Positions 1 through 7,925 of a stretch of 64,000 nucleotides of DNA are shown here, one piece after another. How positions within the stretch are numbered: position 1 is the stretch's first letter; each line of letters begins with the position of its first letter. The notes below the pieces were generated by a model. It searched no databases. It was not told the DNA's origin and saw nothing but the letters and a program-made list of their open reading frames with translations. Both the position numbers and the translations under genes were made by a program. The stretch is from CAXXOK01 sp963678055 (GTDB taxonomy: Bacteria; Bacillota; Clostridia; Christensenellales; Aristaeellaceae): assembly GCA_963678055.1 (NCBI GenBank), contig OY782679.1, forward strand, positions 1 to 64,000, given 5' to 3'.

Positions 1-72
1 CTGGTCCGCAGCGAGGGCAAGGACTATGTGATGAAGGACGGCGATGTGACGCTGATCCGGTTTAATGTATAG
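1..72 (+). CDS. ychF: C-terminal end of redox-regulated ATPase YchF (partial)
   Basis: The window opens inside a reading frame whose last 23 residues (ending GDVTLIRFNV) precede a TAG at 70-72. The motif EGKDYVMKDGD...RFNV matches the end of the TGS domain of the universal YchF/OLA1 ATPase family, which binds ribosomes and hydrolyses ATP rather than GTP. Only the tail is present, so the nucleotide-binding domain cannot be checked. The next gene follows after about 60 bases, so the two could be co-transcribed. The call rests on a short but highly conserved terminus. Confidence 0.75.
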   Translation: MVRSEGKDYVMKDGDVTLIRFNV

Positions 73-134
73 GCAAACGCACGCATCATCATTTGCCTAT
101 TGTGTTTCTATATTAGTGCGTTCAGGAGGATTCT

Positions 135-1148
135 ATGGGTAAGCTCGTCTTCTTTTTCAAGCGTGTGTTCCGGATGGATTTCAAGCGCTTCGGCAAGACC
201 ATGGATTTTCTGGTGGAGCGCAGCGGCAAAAACCGGCTGTGGCTGTACTTTGATTTGCTCAAATGCGCCCTTAAGTATAACGCGGGCTACATGGACTATA
301 AAATTGCCGAAATGTACCGCCTGAACGCCGCCCAAAAGAAAACCGTCATCACGCGGGGCCTTAGCAACCAGATCGTGCGCGAGATGAACGATAAAGCTTA
401 TTGGCACTTTTTTGACGACAAAACGGAGTTCAACACCCTGTTTAAGGACGATATCAAGCGCAACTGGATGCCGTTTTCAGCGGCAACGACGCAGGACGCG
501 CTCAATGCCTTTTTAGCCGAAAATCCCGATATCATCGCCAAGCCGCTGGAGGGTTCATCCGGCGTTGGCATTGCGCATTATACCAAAGCCGATTTTGCAG
601 ACCGCGAAGAAGCCTTCCGCCAGCAGCTGATCGACGGCCAAGTGGGCATTTTGGAGCAGCGCGTCGTCCAGCACGATGCCATGATGGCCATGTGCCCGAC
701 CTCGGTCAATACCATCCGCATCGCCACCCTGCTGGGCGATAAAAAGCAGGGCGTGGTGTACGCTTTCCTGCGCATTGGCAACGGCAAAGTGATGGATAAT
801 GTAGACTGCGGCGGCATGGCCGCCCGCGTGGACCTTGACAGCGGCAAGCTGCTCACCGTTGGCGCGGACAAGGCCGGTGACACCTACGAAACCCACCCCA
901 TGACCGGCACGCCCATCGTCGGCTTTACCGTCCCCTACTTCAAAGAAGCCGTCGCCATGTGCCTGCGCGCCGCCCAGAAAGTACCCCAGATGCGCTTTAT
1001 CGCCTGGGATGTCGCCATCTTAAGCGACGGCCCCTGCTTTATCGAGGGCAACTCCTTCCCCAGCCACGCCGTACCCCAGTTCGCCGCCCACTACCCGGAC
1101 GGGATGGGGATTATGCGGGAGTTCAGGGAGTTTATCTCTAACATATAG
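135..1148 (+). CDS. ATP-grasp family protein (sugar-transfer associated type)
   Basis: A 337-residue protein starting at an ATG placed 5-6 bases after a strong AGGAGG. The glycine-rich nucleotide loop KPLEGSSGVGI lies near residues 136-146. Towards the C-terminus WDVAI (about 295) and FIEGN supply the acidic/Asn metal-ligand pattern of ATP-grasp enzymes. The overall layout resembles the 'sugar-transfer associated ATP-grasp' family, found in cell-surface polysaccharide loci, where members probably ligate an amino acid or other carboxylate to a sugar or lipid carrier. The substrate is unknown and no glycosyltransferase genes adjoin it here. No signal peptide or membrane segment is evident, so it is cytosolic. 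Base composition matches the GC-rich chromosome, unlike the next gene. Confidence 0.8.
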   Translation: MGKLVFFFKRVFRMDFKRFGKTMDFLVERSGKNRLWLYFDLLKCALKYNAGYMDYKIAEMYRLNAAQKKTVITRGLSNQIVREMNDKAYWHFFDDKTEFNTLFKDDIKRNWMPFSAATTQDALNAFLAENPDIIAKPLEGSSGVGIAHYTKADFADREEAFRQQLIDGQVGILEQRVVQHDAMMAMCPTSVNTIRIATLLGDKKQGVVYAFLRIGNGKVMDNVDCGGMAARVDLDSGKLLTVGADKAGDTYETHPMTGTPIVGFTVPYFKEAVAMCLRAAQKVPQMRFIAWDVAILSDGPCFIEGNSFPSHAVPQFAAHYPDGMGIMREFREFISNI

Positions 1149-1222
1149 TTATTTAATTTAATGTGTGATATCATTCAATAAACATATACTTATTGCTATA
1201 AAAAAATATCCGGAGGTAAAAA

Positions 1223-2215
1223 ATGAATAGAACTGATGATGTACGTATGTGGGGTATTCATACGATGAATGACACACTATTCCTACGCAAAGACATAATT
1301 GCCATTGGCTGGCCCGCCATGGGCGATCTCAATCAAATTGGCAATTCACGCGATGAATTCAAATCACTGTATGAGAAGACCTATCCAGAGTCAAAAAAAG
1401 GAGCTATCCCAACAAGTGCCGGAATGTTGTATAGATTTGTTCACGAAGTTCAAATAGGGGATTATGTTGTCTTCCCATCGAAAATTGATCGGAAGATAAA
1501 CATCGGTATTGTTGAGAGTGATTACCTATACAATCCCGCCGAATCAGAATATGTTCAGCAGCGAAAAGTAAAATGGGTAAAACATCTTCCTCGAACTTCA
1601 TTTACTCAAGGCGCGCTATATGAAGTCGGTTCTGCCTTGACTTTTTTCTCCATTAAAAACTATACAGACGAATATTTAAAGGCACTAGATAAAACTCATC
1701 GTAAAGTCCTACTTGCATCCGAAGAAGACGATAGTGTGATACCAACAGCACAAGACATCGTTGAAACAACAAAGGACTTCATTCTTAAATCCTTAAGTTC
1801 ATACCTGAAGGGGTATGCTCTGGAAGAATTCGTCGCAAACCTACTGAATGCAATGGGATATAGGACCTCCATATCCGCCAAAGGCGGTGACAGCGGCATT
1901 GATATTCAAGCCTATAAAGACGAATTTCCACCACGTATTCTTGTTCAAGTAAAAAGCCAAGATGGCGATATAAAAGAATCTACCATTCAGTCACTGAAGG
2001 GCGCTATGCGTGAAGGTGATTACGGTCTTTTTATCACGCTGTCTGATTACACAAAAAAAGCACAAGCCTATCTAAACAGTGTTCCTATTATTAGAGGAAT
2101 CAATGGTGCCGAACTCGTTGATCTCATTTTAAAGTATTACGATGATTTAGCAGAAAAATATAAACGCTTGATACCCCTCAAAATGGTTTATATTCCGGCT
2201 CCTGATAGCGAATAA
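1223..2215 (+). CDS. Mrr-like restriction endonuclease with N-terminal PUA/EVE-like domain
   Basis: A 330-residue, visibly AT-rich gene with a GGAGG 8 bases before its ATG. Residues about 10-150 look like a PUA/EVE-type nucleobase-reading fold (MWGIHT..., GDYVVFPSK). Residues about 190-310 form an Mrr-type nuclease core: a helix with GYALEEF near 198, GGDSGID with D227, and VQVKS with Q242 and K244, the QxK version of the PD-(D/E)xK site. Proteins of this architecture are modification-dependent (type IV-like) restriction enzymes that cut foreign DNA carrying modified bases. It has no partner methylase. Its composition and position between two GC-rich genes point to horizontal acquisition. Which modified base it reads cannot be deduced. 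Confidence 0.8.
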   Translation: MNRTDDVRMWGIHTMNDTLFLRKDIIAIGWPAMGDLNQIGNSRDEFKSLYEKTYPESKKGAIPTSAGMLYRFVHEVQIGDYVVFPSKIDRKINIGIVESDYLYNPAESEYVQQRKVKWVKHLPRTSFTQGALYEVGSALTFFSIKNYTDEYLKALDKTHRKVLLASEEDDSVIPTAQDIVETTKDFILKSLSSYLKGYALEEFVANLLNAMGYRTSISAKGGDSGIDIQAYKDEFPPRILVQVKSQDGDIKESTIQSLKGAMREGDYGLFITLSDYTKKAQAYLNSVPIIRGINGAELVDLILKYYDDLAEKYKRLIPLKMVYIPAPDSE

Positions 2216-2226
2216 TAATAGTCTCT

Positions 2227-2601
2227 TCAACCAAAAACAACTGTCCACACTCTTGGTACAAAAATCAACAGCCCCACAACACCCGCGGCAATCGACACCA
2301 TCAGCACGGCGGCGGCGGCGATGTCTTTGACGCGCTTGGCGCGGGGGTCTTGGTGGGGGCAGACGATATCAACAGCGTGCTCGATGGCGGTGTTGCCAAG
2401 CTCGGCGCCCATCACCAGGCCAAACAGGGTAATGCAGATCATCCACTCGACCAGGCTGATGCCCAGCAGAAATCCGAAGATAACCACCAGCAGCGCCATG
2501 ACAACGTGAATGCGCATGCTGCGCTCGGTTTTCAGTGCACCCTGTAGGCCGTCCAGCGCATGGATAAACCCGGAGAGGAAGGACCTGTTTTTAACGCGCA
2601 T
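2227..2601 (-). CDS. dgkA: Diacylglycerol kinase / undecaprenol kinase family protein
   Basis: A 124-residue integral membrane protein with three predicted transmembrane helices. The family signature ELGNTAIEHAVD (about 67-78) is intact, with the following KDIAAAAVL segment; these form the active site in DgkA. In Gram-positive bacteria this small kinase mainly phosphorylates undecaprenol, recycling the lipid carrier for peptidoglycan and teichoic acids. It starts 2 bases after the stop of the upstream CapA-like gene, with an AGGAG inside that gene's last codons, so the two are translationally linked. The phage- or restriction-type gene on the other side converges on it. Confidence 0.88.
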   Translation of the reverse strand: MRVKNRSFLSGFIHALDGLQGALKTERSMRIHVVMALLVVIFGFLLGISLVEWMICITLFGLVMGAELGNTAIEHAVDIVCPHQDPRAKRVKDIAAAAVLMVSIAAGVVGLLIFVPRVWTVVFG

Positions 2602-2603
2602 GC

Positions 2604-3911
2604 TTATCGCTCCTCAATGATTGTATTTTCAAATAGGGCTCGAATATCTGTCAGCGCACGGCCCATGATGGCCTGCTGATCATCGTTCATGCCGGCGGGC
2701 GGGGGCTGGTTGGCCAGCACGGGCTGGAAGGTTTGCTGCCTGCCCTTTGCGCCGCGCCAGATGTATATCGGGGAATAGGTAACGGTTTCAAAGCTAAGCT
2801 CGCTGCTTTGCGGGGTATAGCGCAGGTTGATGTGCAACAACACGCTGGTGATGACCGGGCGGTTGCGGCGGTCGGAATCTATCAGGTTACCCAGCGAATA
2901 GGCACACAGCGTTTGGTGCTTGGTTCCATCAGCCTTTGTGGACGAGAGAATCGTCACCGGCTGTAGCACGCCCGGATTGGTACCCAGGATAATGTCCGCC
3001 CCGGCATCGGCGATGCCCTGGGCCATCTCCTGTTGCAGCTTGGTGGGCATACGTTCATCCTTCTGCCCCCAGCACAGGGACACGACAACCACCTGCGCGC
3101 CCACGCTGCGGGCGGCGGCGATTTCGGCCGTCATCACGGGCAGGGTCAGCTGTGCAAACACATAGGCCTGCTCCTCCTTGGTGGTTGCGCGTTTGCCCTC
3201 CGAACTCAGCTCGGCCTGAAAGCTTAAAAACGCGACCTTGACCCCGGCGTAATCCTTGATGACAATCCGGTTGCGCTCGTCTCGGGTCGGGTAGGTACCG
3301 TAGGGCAGGATACCCTCCTGCCGCAGCAGTGTCAGTGTGGACGACAAACCATCCACGCCGCCGTCCAGCGCGCCGTAAAACCCGGTGCTTAGCACATTGA
3401 AGCCCACGCGCGACAGGGCAGACACCGCCGCAGCCGGCATATTGACATCTGTCAGCGGACTTCCGGGCTGTACAATGTTTTGCAGCGTCCCAAGGCGGAT
3501 ATCCCCAGTTAGCGCGGATTGAATGTGCGTAAAGCAGCTGTTAAAATCGTAGCCTGTATCCGTTTGGCTGGCGGCTTGTACCCGCTTGTCAAACGAGAGT
3601 TCCCCCGCCGCGGTTATGCTGAGCCTTAGTACAGGCCCCGGCGTTTCCGATTGCTGCGGGTCCGGGGTGATGGTCGGGGGCGCAGTGGCTAGCAGGTCCG
3701 GCGTGTTTGTGGGCTGGCCCAGTACGCTATCCGAAAACGCGGAAAACGATTGTTCCAGCGCTACACCCACCTGCCGTGGGTTGACGCGCTGGTCCACGCG
3801 CCCCAGCAGTTTGGGAAATAAAAATGCGCTGCCACCCGCGACCAGAACAAGCAAACAAAGCGTTGCCACCGTGCCAGTGGAAACACCGGACCGTTTGCGC
3901 CTGTTCCGCAT
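2604..3911 (-). CDS. CapA-family (poly-gamma-glutamate synthesis type) metallophosphoesterase-like protein
   Basis: A 435-residue protein with a cationic N-terminus followed by one membrane anchor (about 15-33), a proline/threonine-rich linker (about 68-95) and a large extracytoplasmic domain of the CapA/PgsA family: AAGELSFDKRV, then GFNVLSTGFYGALDGG, YAGVKVAFLSFQ, VVSLCWG and ILGTNPGVLQPV. Canonical CapA has GDxxxD and NNHxxD metal ligands; here the first is replaced by GELSFD and the NNH motif by LSTGFYGALD, so catalytic metal binding is doubtful. It probably acts at the cell surface on wall or capsule polymer. A GGAGG precedes the ATG. It is followed immediately by dgkA in the same transcript. 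Confidence 0.75.
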   Translation of the reverse strand: MRNRRKRSGVSTGTVATLCLLVLVAGGSAFLFPKLLGRVDQRVNPRQVGVALEQSFSAFSDSVLGQPTNTPDLLATAPPTITPDPQQSETPGPVLRLSITAAGELSFDKRVQAASQTDTGYDFNSCFTHIQSALTGDIRLGTLQNIVQPGSPLTDVNMPAAAVSALSRVGFNVLSTGFYGALDGGVDGLSSTLTLLRQEGILPYGTYPTRDERNRIVIKDYAGVKVAFLSFQAELSSEGKRATTKEEQAYVFAQLTLPVMTAEIAAARSVGAQVVVVSLCWGQKDERMPTKLQQEMAQGIADAGADIILGTNPGVLQPVTILSSTKADGTKHQTLCAYSLGNLIDSDRRNRPVITSVLLHINLRYTPQSSELSFETVTYSPIYIWRGAKGRQQTFQPVLANQPPPAGMNDDQQAIMGRALTDIRALFENTIIEER

Positions 3912-4009
3912 GGCAATGCCTCCGTATAAGATTTACATTTGATTGGTTTTCTGTTACAAATACAGGGCTCGCACAGGCCGCTTTCGGGTGCGCCCAAACG
4001 CGGCGGGGC

Positions 4010-4045
4010 TTGCCTTTCATTCGCCGCAATGATATCATAATGATA
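4010..4045 (+). promoter_or_regulatory. Putative promoter with palindrome upstream of sugar isomerase gene
   Basis: TTGCCT (4010-4015), a 17-base spacer and TATCAT (4033-4038) form a plausible sigma-A promoter directed at the isomerase gene at 4074. The -10 is one arm of a perfect 6+1+6 palindrome, TATCAT-A-ATGATA (4033-4045), which could be an operator. The predicted leader is very short. Confidence 0.4.
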
Positions 4046-4073
4046 CCGGATATGCAATACGGAGGCGACTGTG

Positions 4074-4880
4074 ATGAAGATCAGCTTTTCCACGCTGGGA
4101 TGCCCGCATTGGAACTGGCGCGAGATTACATCCGCGGCGGTGGACCTGAACTATCAGGGGATTGAGATGCGCGGAATCGGCACGGATATCTCCGTACCCG
4201 TGATTCCCATTTTCTCCGACAAAAACATACCGCATACCATGGCCGAACTGGAACGCATGCAGCTGACCATACCCTGTCTGGACAGCGATTGCTGTATCCA
4301 CCTGCGCGATTCGCAAGCGCCCGTGGATATCGAAGTGGAGGCCTACCTGAAGCTGGCAAAAACCCTGGGCACGCCGTATGTACGCATTATGGCGGCCGCC
4401 CCCGTGCCAAAGCCCGTAGGCACGGTGGACGAGGGCTATGTGAAAGAACACGCCCAGCAGCTTGCCGCCCTTGCCGAGCACTACGGCGTAACGCTGCTGA
4501 TAGAGACCAACGGCATCTGGTGCGATTCCGAAAAGCTGGCAGGGCTGTTACAGGCCGTAAACTCCAAGCACCTTGGCGCGCTATGGGATGTACACCACCC
4601 CTACCGCTTCCTGGGCGAAAGTCCGCAGGTCACAGCCGGCAACCTGCGCCCGTGGATCGGCCATACGCACCTGAAGGACAGCCAGAAAACCGCCGACGGC
4701 TACCGCTACGCCCTGCCGGGGTTTGGCGATGTGCCGCTGGAAGGCGTGGTGCATGCACTCAAAGCCATCGACTACGACGGCTTTTACTCGCTGGAATGGG
4801 TTAAGCGCTGGGATACCACGCTGGAGGAGCCGGGCATCGTATTTGCACACTTTGCCAACTATATGCGCACCTTTACCTGA
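4074..4880 (+). CDS. Sugar phosphate isomerase/epimerase (xylose isomerase-like TIM barrel)
   Basis: About 268 residues with the signature of the AP-endonuclease-2/xylose isomerase-like TIM barrel: N-terminal KISFSTLGCPHW, then YQGIEMRG, LLIETNG, ALWDVHHPYRF, IGHTHLKDS and a C-terminal GFYSLEWVKRW. The E, D/H and H residues in IETNG, WDVHH and HTHLKD are the usual metal ligands. Family members isomerise or epimerise small sugars or inositol derivatives; the substrate is not evident. An ATG at 4074 lies 8 bases after GGAGG and is preferred over a GTG at 4071. The PucR-type regulator that follows could control it, suggesting a small catabolic unit. Confidence 0.82.
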   Translation: MKISFSTLGCPHWNWREITSAAVDLNYQGIEMRGIGTDISVPVIPIFSDKNIPHTMAELERMQLTIPCLDSDCCIHLRDSQAPVDIEVEAYLKLAKTLGTPYVRIMAAAPVPKPVGTVDEGYVKEHAQQLAALAEHYGVTLLIETNGIWCDSEKLAGLLQAVNSKHLGALWDVHHPYRFLGESPQVTAGNLRPWIGHTHLKDSQKTADGYRYALPGFGDVPLEGVVHALKAIDYDGFYSLEWVKRWDTTLEEPGIVFAHFANYMRTFT

Positions 4881-4912
4881 TTCCACCTCGACGCTTCTAT
4901 AGGAAGGGGCAA

Positions 4913-5989
4913 TTGCCCGTGTTTATTGAAAAACGTTACATCAAACGGATTGAGGCGATCTTTGCCGGGCTCAGCGTGCCGATGCGGCTGCTGGACGCCC
5001 AGGGCTATCCCGTGGTACCGGAGGACGGCGAACGCCGCACCCTGCCTGCCATGGTGATGACCCCCGGCATTACCCACATGCTGGGCAAGGAGTATTTCCG
5101 CGCACTGGACCTGAACCCGCAGCTGTTTCTTTGCTGCGATGCCGGAGCCGCGGGCGCAGAAGATTTGCTAAAGCTGGCCGACGCTATGCTGATGAGCATG
5201 CTCAAGACCAGTCTGTCCATCGCCAGCCAGTCCGACGTGCTCCGCAGAGCGCTGCGGCAGGACGAGATCGGTGCAGCCCTGGCCGCGCGCGCCAGCGAAC
5301 ACCAGATTCCCATGGATATGGAACGCTGCGTGCTGCTGTTCCAGCTGGAAAACACCGACAAGATGAGCGCTTACGCTACGCTGGGCGAGCTGATTCCCCT
5401 GACCGAAACCGATGCTCTGGTCGAAATGAACCGGCATAATACGGTACTGATCAAGGATATGAACGGCCTGGACGGTGTGGACGACCTATACCAGTTCGCC
5501 CTGGCCGTGGAAGAAACCCTCACCCAGGAAGGCGTTCGCCATGTGACCATCGGCATCGGCGAGCCCAAGGCCAGCCTAACGACGCTGGCCGAAAGCTATC
5601 TGGAGGCCAAACGCGCCATGGAGGTCGGCAACATCTTCCAAAAGAGCGGGATTATCCATGTGTTCCGCTACCTGCTACTGGAGCGCTTTTTAATGGACAT
5701 CCCCCGCGAGGATGGGATGCACTACCACCAGCTGCTCTTTAACCGCAAAACCGCCAAGCTTTTCAACGATGAAATGCTGCAAACCATAGAAATGTTTTTC
5801 CGCAAGGACTTAAACCTCTCCGATACCGCGCGGCAACTGTACATCCACCGCAACACTCTGGTGTACCGGCTGGACAAGGTACAGCGCCAGACCGGGCTGG
5901 ATTTGCGCAAGTTTGACGACGCCGTAACCTTTAAAATACTCCACGAACTGAAAAAGTGCGGGCGCGAGAAGCCCAAGCCAATTTACTAG
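4913..5989 (+). CDS. PucR/CdaR-family helix-turn-helix transcriptional regulator
   Basis: A 358-residue protein whose last 60 residues (LSDTARQLYIHRNTLVYRL...) are the PucR C-terminal helix-turn-helix (HTH_30), and whose central region (about 175-275, ending LEAKRAMEVG) matches the GGDEF-like CdaR domain. The N-terminal 100 residues resemble a sensor domain as in sugar-diacid recognition proteins. Such regulators activate catabolic genes for sugar acids, purines or similar compounds. The start is a TTG 5 bases after AGGAAGG; a GTG six bases on is an alternative. It sits between the sugar isomerase and an S41 protease, all in one direction, so the isomerase is a likely target. Confidence 0.82.
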   Translation: MPVFIEKRYIKRIEAIFAGLSVPMRLLDAQGYPVVPEDGERRTLPAMVMTPGITHMLGKEYFRALDLNPQLFLCCDAGAAGAEDLLKLADAMLMSMLKTSLSIASQSDVLRRALRQDEIGAALAARASEHQIPMDMERCVLLFQLENTDKMSAYATLGELIPLTETDALVEMNRHNTVLIKDMNGLDGVDDLYQFALAVEETLTQEGVRHVTIGIGEPKASLTTLAESYLEAKRAMEVGNIFQKSGIIHVFRYLLLERFLMDIPREDGMHYHQLLFNRKTAKLFNDEMLQTIEMFFRKDLNLSDTARQLYIHRNTLVYRLDKVQRQTGLDLRKFDDAVTFKILHELKKCGREKPKPIY

Positions 5990-6000
5990 AAGGTGAGCTC

Positions 6001-7245
6001 ATGAAACAACAAACTAAGAACCGTAAAACACTGTGGCTGACTGTAGTGGTTGTAACTGTACTGCTGCTCAGCGTTGCCGTGCCCTATGCCTCGGCGCAGC
6101 TATTTGCCCCCTATCAAGCCCCGGAAGATACCATTACCATTTCCCAGGCCGAGTATGACCGCTATCAACAATATGCGGAGCTTGACCGGATTGCCGAATA
6201 TATCCAGAGCTATTATTATCAGGATACCGATATGGCCACGCTGATTGAAGGCGCAAAGGCCGGTATGGTCGCAGCGCTGGACGACCCCTACTCCTTTTAC
6301 TATTCCGCGGATCAGTTTCATGAGCTGTGGGAGGACGATGAGGGCGAGTACGCCGGCATCGGCATCCAGATTTCAGCCAGTTACCTGACCGGACTTTGCA
6401 CTATCATCCGCACGTTTGAAGGCAGTCCCGCCGAAACAACGGGCCTGCGCAAAGGCGATGTGCTGGTGAAGGTGGAAGACATAGACGTGACCGTATACAC
6501 CTTGCAGGAGGCCGTGGACACTATGCGCGGCACCGTGGGCGAAAGCGTGCACGTCAGCGTGCTGCGCGACACCGAAATTTTAGAGTTTGACGTAGACCGC
6601 GCCGTGATTCACATCAACCGTGTGTCTTCCAAAATGCTGGACAACGATGTGGGCTATATACTGCTGTACGAATTTGCAGGCGACTGCGCCCAGAGCTTTA
6701 AACAGCATCTGGATGCGCTGCTTGACCAGGGTATGAAAGCGCTGATCTTTGACCTGCGCGACAACCCCGGCGGCTGGGTGAACGATGCGGTCGACATTGC
6801 AGGCAACTTTGTAGACGGCGATGTGATTACCTATCTGGAAGACAAAAGTGGCTATCAAGAGTACTACAGCGCCATCGACGGCAAGATTGAGCTGCCTATT
6901 GTGGTCCTCGTCAACCAGTATTCCGCGTCCTCGTCCGAGATTTTAGCCGGTGCGCTGCAGGACTATGGTCTGGCAACGGTTGTCGGCGTACAAAGCTTTG
7001 GTAAAGGCGTGGTACAGTCCGTGATCGCACTGGACCCCTACGATGAAAACACCGACGGCATGCAGGTGACCAGCGCACAGTACTTCACCCCCAACGGCAA
7101 CTCCCTCCACAAAATCGGCATCACGCCGGATGTGGAAATCGCCCTGCCGGAAGAGCAGGAAAACCAGGTGTTCCAGTTTGGCGATATGACCGACGCACAG
7201 CTCCAAAAAGCCTATGAAGTCGCACTGGAGCTGCTGGAAAAATAA
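6001..7245 (+). CDS. S41-family C-terminal processing peptidase (CtpA-like)
   Basis: A 414-residue secreted or membrane-anchored serine protease. An N-terminal hydrophobic segment (about 11-31) is followed by a PDZ domain (about 115-195, GIGIQISAS...GLRKGDVLVKV) and the tail-specific protease core. By spacing against E. coli Tsp, catalytic residues are S310 in YSASSSE, D321 and K335 in SFGKGVVQS. Also present are the carboxylate-binding DLRDNPGG (about 251-258) and LDDPYSFYY. These enzymes degrade or process extracytoplasmic proteins by recognising C-termini. The ATG at 6001 has AAGGTGAG just upstream and is preferred over an in-frame upstream start that would overlap the regulator gene. Confidence 0.9.
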   Translation: MKQQTKNRKTLWLTVVVVTVLLLSVAVPYASAQLFAPYQAPEDTITISQAEYDRYQQYAELDRIAEYIQSYYYQDTDMATLIEGAKAGMVAALDDPYSFYYSADQFHELWEDDEGEYAGIGIQISASYLTGLCTIIRTFEGSPAETTGLRKGDVLVKVEDIDVTVYTLQEAVDTMRGTVGESVHVSVLRDTEILEFDVDRAVIHINRVSSKMLDNDVGYILLYEFAGDCAQSFKQHLDALLDQGMKALIFDLRDNPGGWVNDAVDIAGNFVDGDVITYLEDKSGYQEYYSAIDGKIELPIVVLVNQYSASSSEILAGALQDYGLATVVGVQSFGKGVVQSVIALDPYDENTDGMQVTSAQYFTPNGNSLHKIGITPDVEIALPEEQENQVFQFGDMTDAQLQKAYEVALELLEK

Positions 7246-7254
7246 GAAGCCTTT

Positions 7255-7430
7255 ATGGCACGAAACCTTTTCAAACTACGTCTCATCGCGGTGATGGCGC
7301 TTGTCGCCATCACCGCGGTTTCGTGTATCCCTACCCTGTGGCGCAGGACTATGCTGCGGTGTTTGGCAAGTCCGAAGACGCTAGCTAGCAGGCGTGGGTG
7401 GACTGCCTCCGGCAGTATCCCGCATTATAG
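7255..7430 (+). pseudogene. Decayed N-terminal fragment of a secreted protein, possibly lytic transglycosylase
   Basis: Just after the protease gene an ATG opens a frame starting MARNLFKLRLIAVMAL, a signal-peptide-like stretch. About 20 codons on, the coding sense appears to jump to another frame reading FVYPYPVAQDYAAVFGKSED, then a stop, then QAWVDCLRQYPAL and a second stop. A hydrophobic N-terminus followed by YVYP(Y/L)P is reminiscent of Gram-positive soluble lytic transglycosylases, but no catalytic region remains. The uninterrupted 88-codon frame through the region has no credible protein character after residue 22. I read it as a truncated, frameshifted relic; the family assignment is weak. 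Confidence 0.35.
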
Positions 7431-7431
7431 G

Positions 7432-7460
7432 TTTTCATCTCATGGAAATTGTGATATAAT
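7432..7460 (+). promoter_or_regulatory. Extended -10 promoter for the TM1266-ECF pair
   Basis: TTTTCA (7432-7437), 17-base spacer, and TGaTATAAT with TG at 7452-7453 and a perfect TATAAT at 7455-7460. It lies about 190 bases before the downstream gene, leaving a long structured leader. Confidence 0.6.
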
Positions 7461-7629
7461 TAACAATGTAAGCATAACCCCGCGTGGCAACCCCATCAGG
7501 GTAAATGCAACCCCACCCTAAAACCCTGTTGACGCCTGAGGAGTTCCAACGGCGAAAAGAGAGGAGGCCGCCCATGGCGACAAGTAATTTTGACAGCGGT
7601 TAGCTTTTTTGTGAAGCAACCGCTGTTTT
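7461..7629 (+). promoter_or_regulatory. Long structured leader with leader ORF and terminator, candidate cis-regulatory RNA
   Basis: Between the extended -10 promoter and the TM1266-family gene lies a leader of about 180 bases. TTGACGCC (7529-7536) can pair with GGCGACAA (7577-7584) with one mismatch, and smaller CGGC/GCCG and GGCG/CGCC pairings compete inside it. A ribosome-binding site GAGGAGG (7561-7567) precedes a nine-codon ORF ATG...TAG (7574-7603, MATSNFDSG) whose stop codon lies in the 5' arm of the following terminator hairpin. This arrangement fits a riboswitch or translation-coupled attenuator. I compared it mentally with the TPP, SAM, FMN, cobalamin, c-di-GMP, preQ1, THF and Moco consensus features and none fits, so no ligand is proposed. 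Confidence 0.4.
7594..7629 (+). terminator. Intrinsic terminator/attenuator hairpin in leader
   Basis: CAGCGGTT (7594-7601) pairs with AACCGCTG (7618-7625), extended by GC/GC across a bulge, and is followed by TTTT. It lies 22 bases before the TM1266-family start, so it would cut off transcription of that gene unless an upstream structure prevents its formation. Confidence 0.55.
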
Positions 7630-7650
7630 CATACCACGGAGGAAAAGACT

Positions 7651-7905
7651 ATGAACCAAGAAACCCGGCTGGGATTTATCGGCATCGTGATGGACGACCG
7701 CAAAGCGTCCGCTGATATCAATCGCATCATCAGTGAGTATGCGGCGGTCATCAAAGCGCGCGTAGGCGTACCCGACAGCCAAACGCAATCCGGCGTCATC
7801 GGCCTGATTGTGGAAGGGGACAACCTGACCATCGGCGCGCTGACCGCCAAACTTGGCAACCTGCAAGGCGTGCAGGTGAAAAGCGCATTATCCAAAAAGA
7901 AATAA
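7651..7905 (+). CDS. TM1266-family putative iron-only hydrogenase system regulator
   Basis: An 84-residue ACT/NikR-C-like small protein: ETRLGFIGIVMDDR at the start, then SEYAAVIKARVGVP and GVIGLIVEGDNLTIGALTAKLGNLQGVQVKSAL. This closely follows the TM1266 family pattern, small dimeric ligand-binding proteins often linked to [FeFe]-hydrogenase genes and presumed regulatory. No hydrogenase or maturation gene is in this window. GGAGG lies 9-10 bases before the ATG. It is followed after 20 bases by an ECF transporter S component, and preceded by a terminator-containing leader, so expression of both is likely conditional. Confidence 0.85.
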   Translation: MNQETRLGFIGIVMDDRKASADINRIISEYAAVIKARVGVPDSQTQSGVIGLIVEGDNLTIGALTAKLGNLQGVQVKSALSKKK

Positions 7906-7925
7906 GAATAACAGGAGAGTATACT

